Source of the DNA: Trypanosoma brucei gambiense DAL972
Lineage: Eukaryota > Euglenozoa > Kinetoplastea > Trypanosomatida > Trypanosomatidae
Length of the DNA: 64,000 nucleotides
Direction: 5' to 3'
Assembly (NCBI RefSeq): GCF_000210295.1
Contig: NC_026735.1
Span: forward strand, 755,749-819,748
The position numbers were made by a program, and so were the translations under genes. The notes under the pieces are model-generated. The model saw nothing but the letters and a program-made list of their open reading frames with translations, did no database searches and was not told the DNA's origin. Position 1 is the stretch's first letter. Every line of letters begins with the position of its first letter. Shown here one piece after another: positions 33,757 to 44,287 of this stretch.

Positions 33757-36700
33757 ATGGAGGATATCAATTCCGAAGTGGGTGTTCAGCCCACATATCC
33801 AACAAGGGAAGAGCTTTTATCAAAGATCATGTGGGTAGCGGACGTTACCGACCCCGCGCTTTACCTGGAGCAATTACATGGTGCATTTGAGGATGTTATA
33901 TTCTCCCGTGTCCAGGAGGAGGTGGAGAAGGAGGAGGATGATGAAGGGTTGAAAGGTACAAGACGTCTCAAAACGGTAGCTGACCGTATGCGTGAGGAAA
34001 AACGGAAGGAAGTGCTCCGTCGGGAGTTGATGGAGCTGCAGGATGATACTTTTGTTGACGAAGATGGGAGCGCAGGGGAACACACAGTAGGAGATGTTGA
34101 CGATGACCTGAATGTCGACGAGGAATTTTCAGAAGAGTCTGATTTTATGGATGATAGGGAGTTTCTTTCATGGATACACCGGAATGATGCTCTACCACGG
34201 GAGGATCAAGCGGAGATGGTACTTAAAGAGGATGTACCCGCTGCTGCCGGGCTGGAACTCGAGTTACACCGTGTAGGTCTCCGTGAAGAAGCCGAACTTG
34301 AAACAAGAGAAGCGTTACCAGAGCGTCTACAGGCCATTGCGGAGCGTGAGCGTCGACCGCGTCTTCAATCACGCAAGATTTCTCCCTCCCAGTCCTACAA
34401 AATTCGCCTTGGTCGTGAGGCATTTTGGATAATTTGTCAATTGCGTGGTGCTGGGCAACCGTTGGCTCACAATACAAGCATCTGTGCCCTGGCTATGCTG
34501 CCGTTTTCAGAGGTGGAAAACCACCCTGTCGTTAAGGCAGTGGAATATGCTCTCAAAAAAATGACGCAGGAGTTCCTAGAGCCCGCACACTTGATGCTCT
34601 ATCATCAAACCGCGTTACAACCACTACTCTGTGCACTATTAGAAACTTCACCTCTTGTGGAGGCAGCGGAGCGTAGTCTGCCCGTAGCTTCGTATGCGTA
34701 CAGTACGCGGACCGGGAGGCGTCAGAGGCCTCTGATTTCAGATAGTTATGTTGGGTTTAGTGCGAGGGGGGATGAGAGGACCATTGGTTTCGGTGACCCT
34801 GCATGGGACAAGGATGCGCAGCGCTCCAATGGCGATGCTGCAGCCGCATTGGATAGGATGGATTTCGCGCAGCGCAAACCCTGTTTCATAGAGCTTGGTC
34901 GTCTCCTCCTACGCATTCTTGAGCTTGATGTGTTGTGCCACAGGCTCGAGTGGCAGAGGTGGCAAATGTTGTTGAAATTGGGCAGTAGCACAGAGCCTGA
35001 CGTGGGGCAGGAGGGAGCGGCATTGCGACAAATGGTGTTTTTTAGCGCGATTGAAGCCGACTTCTGGCAGTCATTTGTAAGTCAACATGTCTCCGGAAGC
35101 AATGGTCGAGCCACGCGGACGATAAAATCTTTAGGTCTTGAGAGTGCGTTCGAGCAGTACACCATAGCGGGTACACAATACCAAGAAAATTTGCGTGCAA
35201 ATGCACCCATTCGTGTCTGTCCACCGCCGCAATCGGTTTCTTTGCTGGAGTGGACGAGCCGTGTCGGTGCTTCTTTAAATCCACCGCGCTGTGGCGAAAC
35301 CGTGCTTTGGTTATTCAACCAAGCAATAACGGAGCAGTTTACGCGGCTCCCTGTTCTGCGTACCCGACTATTCAATGTGTTCTGTGCGGAGGGAGACCTG
35401 ATTGTTTCTTACAAAAACTCGAAGAAAGCAGATGACGTATATCCACTCGCAAGTTTTTTCGTTGAGCATTCACGTCACTACTTGGACCTTCTGGAGCGTG
35501 AGCGACAGGGCACGATTGACTTGTTTTATGTTCTTAACGACGAACTGGTACGCGGTGTGGCGAAATTCGGCCAACTGTACGATCCGTCTTTCAATAACGC
35601 TGTTGGAATCTCCCAACGGGACGAGTGGCTGACGAGTCGGCGAGACGTGATGGAGTTGGTTTTAATCCGGCTCGTCGAAGGGTTGACTCCGAAAGTTAAA
35701 GCAGAGCTCAGCCAGTTCGCCAGTCGGTGTGCCCATATGCAATGCGCTGAACGATTTGGGCTCTTGTGTGCCCAGGGCCCCTACGAACGTACGTGGTTAA
35801 ATATTGCTGCATACGATGACGAGGCACTCGTGTGGGAACCTGAATGGAATGTGGTAGAGGCCCTGCCACGGCGGCCTGCCGGTTTGCCCGTAACAAGCAG
35901 TTATGGGTGCAAGCCTCCTGCGCGCGTGTGTGCGGTGTATGGCGGTGAAGGTGGTTTGGCACACATTTGCTTTATCGATGAGAATGGGTTACTAGTCGGA
36001 ACCATGCGATGGGTGAGTTGCGCTCTAACCTCTGAAAGTGGGCGGACGGCTGATTTGCTGCAGAACATTCAGTTGGAGAACCAGTTTGACCGATGCAATC
36101 CCGGCGTCGTTGTTGTTGGTGCTTCCAGCACGGCCTCCTTGGGTTTGATGCGTTCGATGCAGCGGTTCCTCCGTGAACGTGCGGAAGCCAATCTTCGCGC
36201 ACACGTGCCCATCGTATGGGCTCCCGTAGAAGTTGCCAGGTTGTACAGCGGCACAACGTATGCTGACAGTGAGATGCCGGATGCGGATAGCCTTTCGCGT
36301 ACGGCGCTCGCCCTCGCTCGTTATGTCCAAGATCCACTGGGTGCTATCAGTGTTTTATTTGACAGCAGACGCACAGCCCTCCGACTCTCACTGGGAAGAG
36401 TAGCGAATATCACCAGCGAGCAGGAGGAACAGCTTTATTTGCGACTCTGTTGGGAGATGAGCCTATGGGTTACAGCATGTGGAGTTTGGGTCGACCACTG
36501 TCTGACGCGCTCGAACAGCACGGCACTGTTGCAGTTCATTTCAGGGTTTGGACCTGTGCGCGCGCGCAAGCTGCAGCAACTTCTGTTTTTGCGCAGACCT
36601 ATCAATAAGGATGAGTGTGAAAAAATGATTACCAATGCTTTTGGGATGCATGTGGCACAAAATGCCGTTTCCTCACTTAGAATCGGACCACCAATGGACA

Positions 36701-38388
36701 GTGACAGGGAGGTGGGGACTGGTGAAGACGGATCGTTAAAGTCGGGTCGCTGGACGTTGCTGGACCAGACGTTGTTGCCAGTCGCATGGTACAGCACTGC
36801 GGCTTGCATTGCATGTGCTGCATTGAAGCATGCCACTTCTCCGCACGTAATAACAATAAGGAGAACTGTTGCTGCTCTTTTAGTTGCCGATTTTATGCAG
36901 CGACCTGCCGATGAGAGGCGTGGTTGCATGGATCGCGACGTACGTGTACAGGAAATAACAAGAACGATGCGGCTCGAGGTACGCTCGACGTGGAGCGGCT
37001 TGCTGGGGAGGAGGGAGGTGGAATTTGTGCAGGATGAGATGATCGCTTCCGGTCAGTCATTCATGCGGCGGCCGTACCGTCGTATTTCCAATCGGGAGCT
37101 GATGACATATGTAACAGGTATTACGTACTGTACAAACCAAGATGCACCTTTTCTGCACCGTGGTGTAGAAACAATGTCTCTCATTGTTTGTGAGGGCGAG
37201 TACATTGCAGGTGTGGTGCAGAGCGTGCGTGGTAAGTTAGCCGCCGCTTCTGGCGTACCTTCAATCCGGCTCACGACATCGCGTGGTCTAAATGCCACCA
37301 TATCAGCTGATGACATCGACGATGAAACAATGAAGCGAGAGTTCATCGAATACGAGGAGGCCTTGAGTGCGTTGGGTGAGGAGGGGAGAGCCATTGGACC
37401 TCCACCGAATCGACCGCAATGGCTCTGCCGAGGTGCCCTGATACAGGGTATCGTGATTAACTGCCATTGGGAGCGATGTGAGCTTCGCCTCCGCTGGTGC
37501 CGTCCCCGTGGTGGGGAGCCAGATTCCCGTCGTATGCAAAAGAAAAGTGCGGCGCGTCGCAAAACTCGTGAGTCTCGTGGTGACGTTGGTGACCCCGCCG
37601 TCAGCGACGGCGATGGTACAGATGTAGGTAGACATTACCTATCGTACACGGCATCCGTGCGTGATGCAACGAGTTGCAACAGTTCCCTTCGGACGGAACG
37701 TCTTGACATAGATGCACGGGTGTTTGCCACCAAAGTATCCCGTCATTCGCTATTCCGTGATGTCAACAGCACTAAAGCAGTCGAGTTCCTGCAAAACAAA
37801 AAGATTGGTGAGGTACTGCTCCGCCCAGCCTCTGGACACCGCAACAAAGCAGTTGCCGTGGTTAAGATAGGTGAGTGGTCCACTTGCAATTGGCTCATCA
37901 GTGAAGACCGGCGCTCAAATGGATCGATATACTACCGGCTTTCAGACCAAGTGGAAAAACGTGAGATTGAGTTTAACGATGTGGACGAGTTTTTGACCAA
38001 TTTCATAGCCCCTATGGTGTCGCTTGCCCAGGACATTCGGGCGCACCGGCGGTTTGTAGGGAGCACGCGTGACGTTCTCGGTGCACTTGATGCACAGCAG
38101 AAGAGCGCTGCCAGCAGAACCGGCACGAATGGATCTAATTTCATTGCGTATGTGTTCGTTGAGGCAGAGCAGCAATCACGGCCGTCTTTTTATCGTGTCG
38201 TTACGCGCGTCGGCACAAGGGAGCGAAGTTTCTACCTTCATATAAGCGACAGATATATATACATACGTGTTCCTCTCCGGACCAAGGACGCCAGCGCTGA
38301 GGGTTCTAGGGCTGGTATGGTGCTGTTGAAGTGCCGTAACGCAGAACACGTGAGCCAGGTCGTAAAGGAGCTTGTGCATCGGTGTTAG
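33757..38388 (+). CDS. SPT6: Transcription elongation factor and histone chaperone SPT6
   Basis: 1543 residues from the ATG at 33757 (the in-frame TTG at 33691 is not needed). SPT6 travels with RNA polymerase II and reassembles nucleosomes. The order fits the family. First comes an acidic N-terminus (VEKEEDDEG, DVDDDLNVDEEF, residues about 45-145) with KRKEVLRRELMELQDD, then the helical core. A YqgF-like RNase H fold follows near residues 780-870 (GVVVVGASSTASLG), then a helix-hairpin-helix (ISGFGPVRARKLQQLL, about 928). A C-terminal tandem SH2 starts near residue 1325 (RHSLFRDVNSTKAVEFLQ, then GEVLLRPAS with the phosphate-binding Arg, then WLISEDRR and FIAPMVSLAQDI). The S1 domain is not obvious. 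In trypanosomes it would act in polycistronic transcription. Trypanosome Pol II lacks the canonical heptad repeats, so the SH2 partner is open. Confidence 0.92.
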   Translation: MEDINSEVGVQPTYPTREELLSKIMWVADVTDPALYLEQLHGAFEDVIFSRVQEEVEKEEDDEGLKGTRRLKTVADRMREEKRKEVLRRELMELQDDTFVDEDGSAGEHTVGDVDDDLNVDEEFSEESDFMDDREFLSWIHRNDALPREDQAEMVLKEDVPAAAGLELELHRVGLREEAELETREALPERLQAIAERERRPRLQSRKISPSQSYKIRLGREAFWIICQLRGAGQPLAHNTSICALAMLPFSEVENHPVVKAVEYALKKMTQEFLEPAHLMLYHQTALQPLLCALLETSPLVEAAERSLPVASYAYSTRTGRRQRPLISDSYVGFSARGDERTIGFGDPAWDKDAQRSNGDAAAALDRMDFAQRKPCFIELGRLLLRILELDVLCHRLEWQRWQMLLKLGSSTEPDVGQEGAALRQMVFFSAIEADFWQSFVSQHVSGSNGRATRTIKSLGLESAFEQYTIAGTQYQENLRANAPIRVCPPPQSVSLLEWTSRVGASLNPPRCGETVLWLFNQAITEQFTRLPVLRTRLFNVFCAEGDLIVSYKNSKKADDVYPLASFFVEHSRHYLDLLERERQGTIDLFYVLNDELVRGVAKFGQLYDPSFNNAVGISQRDEWLTSRRDVMELVLIRLVEGLTPKVKAELSQFASRCAHMQCAERFGLLCAQGPYERTWLNIAAYDDEALVWEPEWNVVEALPRRPAGLPVTSSYGCKPPARVCAVYGGEGGLAHICFIDENGLLVGTMRWVSCALTSESGRTADLLQNIQLENQFDRCNPGVVVVGASSTASLGLMRSMQRFLRERAEANLRAHVPIVWAPVEVARLYSGTTYADSEMPDADSLSRTALALARYVQDPLGAISVLFDSRRTALRLSLGRVANITSEQEEQLYLRLCWEMSLWVTACGVWVDHCLTRSNSTALLQFISGFGPVRARKLQQLLFLRRPINKDECEKMITNAFGMHVAQNAVSSLRIGPPMDSDREVGTGEDGSLKSGRWTLLDQTLLPVAWYSTAACIACAALKHATSPHVITIRRTVAALLVADFMQRPADERRGCMDRDVRVQEITRTMRLEVRSTWSGLLGRREVEFVQDEMIASGQSFMRRPYRRISNRELMTYVTGITYCTNQDAPFLHRGVETMSLIVCEGEYIAGVVQSVRGKLAAASGVPSIRLTTSRGLNATISADDIDDETMKREFIEYEEALSALGEEGRAIGPPPNRPQWLCRGALIQGIVINCHWERCELRLRWCRPRGGEPDSRRMQKKSAARRKTRESRGDVGDPAVSDGDGTDVGRHYLSYTASVRDATSCNSSLRTERLDIDARVFATKVSRHSLFRDVNSTKAVEFLQNKKIGEVLLRPASGHRNKAVAVVKIGEWSTCNWLISEDRRSNGSIYYRLSDQVEKREIEFNDVDEFLTNFIAPMVSLAQDIRAHRRFVGSTRDVLGALDAQQKSAASRTGTNGSNFIAYVFVEAEQQSRPSFYRVVTRVGTRERSFYLHISDRYIYIRVPLRTKDASAEGSRAGMVLLKCRNAEHVSQVVKELVHRC

Positions 38389-39383
38389 CGTTGGTGTGGG
38401 GGAAAGAGGATGGATGGTGAGGAATATTATCACGTGCGCTTGTATGCGTGTGGGTAACTCTTCCAGTATCCTTTTTCTAGCCCTTACTTCCTCCACTCGT
38501 CGATGATCCGTGCCGTACACTCCTTCCTCAGCACCACTACTTCCCCTTCTTTTCTTTGTATTCGTTATGGTTTCCCGCCATATTGCTCAGCACATCACTC
38601 CACCGCTACTTCCCGAGTGGCTTATGCTTGAGCACGCGGTGCCATTTGCACCGATGAGGGACCGCGCGTGGAGGGGGGGGCGGGAGTGGAGTCCGTGCTG
38701 TAATGTGCTGTAAACTTTTCTGACAGTTCAGATGTGAGGAACAAGGACGCATTGATTTGGGAGGAGGGAATGGTGGAACTTAGCTTTTTTTTCTTTTTGT
38801 AACCTACACTTTCAACTGTAGGACAAAATCTGTTGAGTTAATACTGACCTTTCCTTTACCTCTGTTTTCAGGGGTGTCGAGCTCACTCACGCGTGTGTTC
38901 ATTTCGGAAAGTGTGCACGATTCCTTGTACCTCTTAGTGTTTCAGCGACGGAAGGGTGGAGCACTCTTGATTCAACTAACCCTCTTCTTTTCAAAAACAA
39001 CTCTATCTCATTAAATGTGAACTCGTTTTTATTTTAAATGTCGAAGAGACTATTTGAGCGCCAAAAAGTGTTGTGAAGAACAATAGTGTGAGGGTGTGTC
39101 GGACCTGCATTCTCGGAGGCCGTTGTGAACGTGGAGTGGAACGGTCGTTGTTCGTTGCCGCGCGGTGCGTGCGTGTGTGTGCAATCGTACGAGCGTAACG
39201 ACATTAGCACTGAACAACTTCGTGCGCAAACAGCTGCGAAGTACCTCCAAATTAGAAACGGTAAAACTGTGCTCTAAAGCGAGTGCGTGGGGTTGATATT
39301 TTGTTGGTGTGTGGCGACCGGCTTGGAGAGGCAAATAGCTCTGCAGTTGAATTCAGGTCCACCGTTGTGTTATTTGAAGTGCA
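38389..39383. promoter_or_regulatory. Intergenic region with splice acceptor for next gene
   Basis: T-rich spacer. A good pyrimidine tract (38847-38869) ends in AG at 38870-38871. This gives a 5'UTR of about 510 nt unless a later AG near 39045 is used. No gene seen. A 67-codon ORF at 38510 begins with GTG and is not supported. Confidence 0.5.
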
Positions 39384-42300
39384 ATGGGGCGGCAGCGATC
39401 ATTGTTTCTTTTAGGGCTGTTGCAGCGGCAACACCCTGAGGCACACAAAAATCTTACCCGTGAGGTTGAGCGTGTGGAAAGGGAGGCCCGAAGCGACGGG
39501 GATCTCGTTCGCCTGCGTGAGAGCTGCCGCGTGGTCCTGCATTTACTCAATGAACACCGAGAGCTCTTGCCGTTCGTTGCTCAGGGTTGTCCATCGTGTC
39601 TCTCCGCCGTGTTGTCTCAAGTAGGGAAAGGGGGGATTACTGACAACGCTGGTGATGCCGATAGAAACGACGGCGATGAGAGCTGCATGGAAGATATTGA
39701 CATGCTGCGTCTCGCTGCATTGCTGTCGACGTCAGGGTCACCGGTTGATGCCCTCGCCGACGGCGTGAGTAAGAGCCTCGAGCCGATGACGAGGCTCGTG
39801 TTTTCAACCAACTCAGAGGTGGGGGAGTTGGCGTTGTCGTTGCTCGGTCGTGCCGTAAGGCTGTCTGCGGATAGCGAGAGGCTTGCAGGAAGTTTGCTTG
39901 GTAACGAAAAATTTTGGGTGAGGTTTGCACGAGCGTTCTTTGGCGATAGCAGTAGGGCAAATCATCTCGACAAGGAAGCAAGGTTGTGCACTACCTCTTC
40001 CCCACCCTCGGTGCTTGCAAGTGTGCTGGGGTTACTGCGCCGCTGTTGCATGGTGAGTAGGGTGGGGCGCGACGCATCGTTCCGTTCCTTGCTGGTGCGT
40101 GTCTGCACCGCTGTTACTTTGAAAAACGATGCGCGCCTGCGAGAAGAGGTGGTTCTTCTTCTTTACACGCTGCGCATCACCTCCAGTACGGATGAGACTG
40201 AATGTTTGCGTGAATGCATTGCGGTGTTGGCCCCAGCCACGCCAGGAAGCGAGGATGATTGTGCTAATGTCGCCCACAACGGGAGTGACCCCGGGTTTGT
40301 TGACCGACTGGTGGGTGACCGCAATATTATGTATGCCAACTCCCTGATGAATGCCCTCATTTCGTTGCAGAAGAACCAATTTGAAAGCAGCGCCCGTCTT
40401 AGGGATCTTGAGCGCATTGCGAAATTGTTGTTCGACCCCCATGTTCCTTGCGGTGCAGCAGCGGCATTGGTATTGCTTCCTGGTGCCGTGACGTCTGTGT
40501 TCGCAGCCGCCAGCGACGTGGAGGAGAAAATCAGTGCTTTCGCTTGTGCCCTGTTTTCCTCCGCTATTGAGGGTTTGGAGGAGATGTTAAGCTCTCCAAT
40601 GAACCTTGGCGCAACTGAGCAAGAGGGAGCGCTGAGGGAATCTGACATCTGCTCTTACCGAAGATGTTTAGTGGAGGATTTTCTGTCGCTAGGTGGTATG
40701 GTTCTGCTGGAGGATCTGTTACTGGACTACAGCAGTGGTGTGGTTTCCACGGCGACTCGCTTGGTTCGTTCACTGATGCGCTTTTCTAGCGGGACGCGCA
40801 ACCTCGTACTGGCTTCTAGGTGCTTTCCAAACCTTTATAAAGCGCTAGAGGGTGTTAGCGGGGAGTCAAATATTTCCGAGTCACTGCGGTGCGGTGGTGA
40901 AGACGGCGTTTGCGCAATGCTGCACATAGCACTTGATACCTTTTCCCTTCTCGGTAGCGACGCTGCATGGGTGCTTCCTGAGTCTGCTGTCGGTTGCGTT
41001 AGCATGATTGCCACAGAATCGCGGAACAACGTCAGCGTGCTTGCCGCAGCACTTCGTACCCTTTCGGTGCTGGCAGCGTCTCACCCCATGGCGGCAACCG
41101 TTGTTCTGGACTACGATTACATTAATAGCGTTTTGGGGATGGAGGGGGACGCTGCTGTGAACTCTGATGGCGAGGAGGCGAAGGAGCCTTGGGTACTGAA
41201 TGATACAGATGCTGCGTATATTTGTGGTTCCTTTGACATCATGTCGGCAGTAGTTTCGCAGGAACCTTCTTGTGTTACCTTCGAATGGATCGAAACATTG
41301 ATCATGGCGACAAAGAGGGCGCAGCATTGGCAGGATGAGGTGCCACGGTTCGCCCGACCACTTTGGAATGTTGTAGTGAAAACTGTTACCATCTCGGAGG
41401 AGGGGCGCACGTATCTGTTGGAAGATACCGAGTTTGTTGATGTTTTGCTTAATACCATGGCATCGTGCTGCTCGTATATGACTCGTGGCTGCGAAAGCGA
41501 GCGTATAAGGCACAGTGCCGAAAATGTCGGCACTGACAACAAAGTGGTCGGTACGCCGTATGGTGATTGTTCAAGTGTGGTCGCCCAACTACTCCCTCTT
41601 CTCGTGCGTGTCGCAAGGTTCCTGCCAGCACTACAGCAATCACAACCGCTGGAGGGTGCATGTGATCTTGTAGAGGCTTTGGCCATTCTCCTCTCTATGC
41701 GCGGCGCTGAAGCGTCTGTAGACCTGCTTGTCAACGTCGCCCTCTTCGCGTATGATAATGAGACAACCCTGATCAGCGTGTTTGATCTGTTTGTAAAGGT
41801 GGGGCTACGCGCCTCTCAGGAGTTGCAGCAACGGGCATTGGCCTCGCTTTCGGTGCTGGAGGGGGCGGATCCAGCTGTCGTGGAGGGCGATATGCGGTGC
41901 GCAGAAGCACTAGGGGATTTTGAACGCGCCACGGCGGCCTTGGGCGCACTGCTTGCCCGCTGCCGTGCTGGTGAAGGATCTGACCTAGACAATGAGGTAG
42001 TCGAGGAGGTTTCCGCACTCATTTTGGCTGCTCTTAAGGCACCTTCTGACCATCCGCCGCTCCTATTTGCCTTACCGCCAACTGGGGCACCACCACTCCT
42101 GTCACGGCACAGGCGTATCCTTAGTTCCACCGTCGATTTGCTGCGTTCTGGTCACCAAATATTTGACCACACCGCCCAGCAGTTGTGGTGTGAACATCAG
42201 GTTTTTCAACGGGTTTCGCGTTTTTTCGGGGCGATTCGTGATAGCGAGGGTGCAGAGGAGCTGCTTGACGAAATTTGTGATCTGCTGTCAATTATGTACG

Positions 42301-42629
42301 GCCTTCACAACCCGTGGGCTTCTGCCAAAGACAGCGGAGTTGAATCTAGCGATTACACCCCGTCTTGCGATGTGGGGGACCTTCTTGTGTTCGTTGTGGA
42401 ATACATTTTGAATGAACGTCTTTCACGTTCCTCTTCGTGCCGCTCGCTCTTTACTCGCCTCTGTGAGTGCGCCCCCTTCAGACACGGCATGCTTGCCGCG
42501 CATAGGGAGATCTACCACAGCTCACTGGAGGTGGTTTCTAATTGCTCTGGTGAAGCTGAGGAGAGAGAAGTTTTTGATCGATGGATCAATGAAAAGTTGG
42601 ATGGTACGGTGCACGCGACAGTGGCTTAA
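39384..42629 (+). CDS. Hypothetical alpha-helical (ARM/HEAT-like) protein, 1081 aa
   Basis: An open ATG-initiated frame with normal trypanosome codon use. The protein is almost entirely predicted helix. Leu/Ala-rich amphipathic segments recur about every 40 residues (for example VLHLLNEHRELLPFVAQGCP, SVLASVLGLLRRCCMVSRV, LVASRCF-type turns, LAAALRTLSVLAASHPMAAT). This is the look of an ARM or HEAT alpha solenoid. There is no signal peptide, no membrane helix and no catalytic motif. The N-terminus MGRQRSLFLLGLLQRQHPE is basic-hydrophobic but not a convincing targeting signal. Solenoids of this kind serve as scaffolds or transport adaptors. A specific family is not recognised. It lies between SPT6 and a trypsin-fold gene, and the position gives no clue since trypanosome clusters are not functional operons. 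Confidence 0.8.
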   Translation: MGRQRSLFLLGLLQRQHPEAHKNLTREVERVEREARSDGDLVRLRESCRVVLHLLNEHRELLPFVAQGCPSCLSAVLSQVGKGGITDNAGDADRNDGDESCMEDIDMLRLAALLSTSGSPVDALADGVSKSLEPMTRLVFSTNSEVGELALSLLGRAVRLSADSERLAGSLLGNEKFWVRFARAFFGDSSRANHLDKEARLCTTSSPPSVLASVLGLLRRCCMVSRVGRDASFRSLLVRVCTAVTLKNDARLREEVVLLLYTLRITSSTDETECLRECIAVLAPATPGSEDDCANVAHNGSDPGFVDRLVGDRNIMYANSLMNALISLQKNQFESSARLRDLERIAKLLFDPHVPCGAAAALVLLPGAVTSVFAAASDVEEKISAFACALFSSAIEGLEEMLSSPMNLGATEQEGALRESDICSYRRCLVEDFLSLGGMVLLEDLLLDYSSGVVSTATRLVRSLMRFSSGTRNLVLASRCFPNLYKALEGVSGESNISESLRCGGEDGVCAMLHIALDTFSLLGSDAAWVLPESAVGCVSMIATESRNNVSVLAAALRTLSVLAASHPMAATVVLDYDYINSVLGMEGDAAVNSDGEEAKEPWVLNDTDAAYICGSFDIMSAVVSQEPSCVTFEWIETLIMATKRAQHWQDEVPRFARPLWNVVVKTVTISEEGRTYLLEDTEFVDVLLNTMASCCSYMTRGCESERIRHSAENVGTDNKVVGTPYGDCSSVVAQLLPLLVRVARFLPALQQSQPLEGACDLVEALAILLSMRGAEASVDLLVNVALFAYDNETTLISVFDLFVKVGLRASQELQQRALASLSVLEGADPAVVEGDMRCAEALGDFERATAALGALLARCRAGEGSDLDNEVVEEVSALILAALKAPSDHPPLLFALPPTGAPPLLSRHRRILSSTVDLLRSGHQIFDHTAQQLWCEHQVFQRVSRFFGAIRDSEGAEELLDEICDLLSIMYGLHNPWASAKDSGVESSDYTPSCDVGDLLVFVVEYILNERLSRSSSCRSLFTRLCECAPFRHGMLAAHREIYHSSLEVVSNCSGEAEEREVFDRWINEKLDGTVHATVA

Positions 42630-43072
42630 TATAGGGAGGGCGATTGGTGTTGCCGTGTTATTATGTTGTCCTAAAACCGAGGGGAAGGGAGGTAGGGTGG
42701 GGCACTCAGTGGTGGTGATTTTTCCTAACTATTTCTGAGCGGTGAACATCTGGGTTGAGGTTTATTAATGCGGCTTCTGACACGGTTCTCGTATTATATA
42801 CATCAACTTCGAACATTTACCCCGATAAATTTCCCTCTTTTTTACCCACCTCCTCGCAACCCACATCGCTCAACCGACTGCTGTTTAGACTGTCGCTCCC
42901 ATTTTTTGTGTTTCCTTTTTTGTTTCCCACGTCGTTCCTTCCACGTCATTAACGACTTATGGACCTTTGTCGCTTGACACACTCATACAAAATTTCAGTA
43001 GGAGCGGACCGCTGGCCCAGCCACCTAGTGTCGGAGAGGGAGGGGGAGGGAAGGGGGAAGTGTATTGAGTAA
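42630..43072. promoter_or_regulatory. Intergenic region with splice acceptor
   Basis: A pyrimidine-rich stretch (about 42824-42945) precedes AG at 42997-42998 (AATTTCAG). It gives a 5'UTR of about 75 nt for the trypsin-fold gene. No other gene seen. Confidence 0.5.
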
Positions 43073-43996
43073 ATGACGACCGCTTCTGTGAGTCAGAGTT
43101 GTTTCCCCATAATGAGTTTCTTACACGTGCCGGGAAAGATGTCACAGCCTTTGTGGCTTATGATGGGAACCGCTTTCCTAGTGAATGTATCTCGTAGGAC
43201 TGGGGCGGCAGCGTGTCCTTTTGGTAGTGCAGATGCTTCCGATGGTGTTGACAGCTCTGCGCACAAGAGGAGGCGTTTCCTCCTCACAGCCAAACACACT
43301 TTTGTGCCGTGGCAGTTCACGGACCCGCAGAGGCTGAAGGTTCCTGAGGAGTATCGTCGAACGCGCTTCGTTATTGGTCGTCTTTATATCCCGGACAGCG
43401 AAGGGAAGGCTGTGGCCTCTCTGTCTGTTGACTTGAAGTTGGTGGCCATGCACCCTACTGCTGATGTTGCGGTACTAGTTGCGAAGGTTCCAACATCGGT
43501 AGCGTCGGTTGCCGCGGGCACTGCTTCGAGGTCGGCCGTAAGTGAAAGGTTTGACGCACACGCCGAGCTGGAGAGGCGGGCGAATGCGGTTGGTGGTGGA
43601 TTAACGTTGGCACCTGAGGACCCCCAGAAGGGCAGCGTGTGTTCCATTGCAGGATACCGTGGTACAGGCCTGCTGGGCAAATTGGACACCTTTGACCCTG
43701 ATCTGTTAGATCGGTTATCGGAGACCGAGCGTGGGCAGCTTCTTTCTTCTTTACGGTGCGTGGAGGGACAGCAAGAAGCCGCAGTGGCTCGTGTTAAGAT
43801 ATTCCACTCAAAGGGTATGTGCCGTGCAGAGGAGGGAAGTTGTTTTCACGGCATGTCAGGGGCTCCAGTGTTGACAGATGAGAAAACATGTGGTGGTGTC
43901 TTGTACGGCAAACACCCGGATGATGCCAACAGCGTGGGGTACGTTCCCGTGCGAAGCTTTGATGGCTTCGTTTGGGACTCAGTGATTGGGAAGTGA
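43073..43996 (+). CDS. Trypsin-like serine peptidase-fold protein
   Basis: 307 residues starting at the ATG at 43073. A chymotrypsin-fold triad can be placed. His is H75 in LLTAKHTFVPW (equivalent of TAAHC). Asp is D131 in HPTADVAVLVAK. The nucleophile is S262 in CFHGMSGAPVL (the GxSGxP motif), followed by a GGVLYG strand. The residue after the nucleophile Gly is Ala, as in several viral-type and HtrA-like relatives. An insertion of about 60 charged residues sits between the Asp and Ser segments (ELERRANAVGG..., LDRLSETERGQ). No clear signal peptide, PDZ or membrane segment is present, so an intracellular enzyme is likely. An N-terminal MTTASVSQSCFPIMSFLHV might be a weak organellar signal. 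The triad is complete, so activity is plausible. Substrate unknown. Kinetoplastids have few trypsin-fold proteins, which makes this one notable. Confidence 0.75.
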   Translation: MTTASVSQSCFPIMSFLHVPGKMSQPLWLMMGTAFLVNVSRRTGAAACPFGSADASDGVDSSAHKRRRFLLTAKHTFVPWQFTDPQRLKVPEEYRRTRFVIGRLYIPDSEGKAVASLSVDLKLVAMHPTADVAVLVAKVPTSVASVAAGTASRSAVSERFDAHAELERRANAVGGGLTLAPEDPQKGSVCSIAGYRGTGLLGKLDTFDPDLLDRLSETERGQLLSSLRCVEGQQEAAVARVKIFHSKGMCRAEEGSCFHGMSGAPVLTDEKTCGGVLYGKHPDDANSVGYVPVRSFDGFVWDSVIGK

Positions 43997-44228
43997 TGGA
44001 TTCATGGGGTTGTTTCACCCTTCATTTTGTTCCCTCCTTTAACGCTCATCCTCGCAGAGCCGCCCGTCCGTTTGCGTGCGTACCTCGCCCTTACGGATGT
44101 GCGTGAGGCGGCACCGTCGTCATATTGTTTTGTCTTCGTCTTGAGCGTGCCTCTTCCCCCGTTGTTCCCGCTTGCTTATCTTCAAATAACACCCTCAGCC
44201 ATTCGTTAGAACCCCATTTTTTTCCTTT

Positions 44229-44230
44229 AG
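44229..44230 (+). promoter_or_regulatory. Trans-splice acceptor for SmD2
   Basis: A poly-T tract with TTTCCTTTAG ends here, 57 nt before the ATG at 44288. Confidence 0.65.
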
Positions 44231-44287
44231 TCACCCTTGGGTTTTGGTTCAATTGTTCAAAAAAGGCACGGTAGGTACACTCAATAT

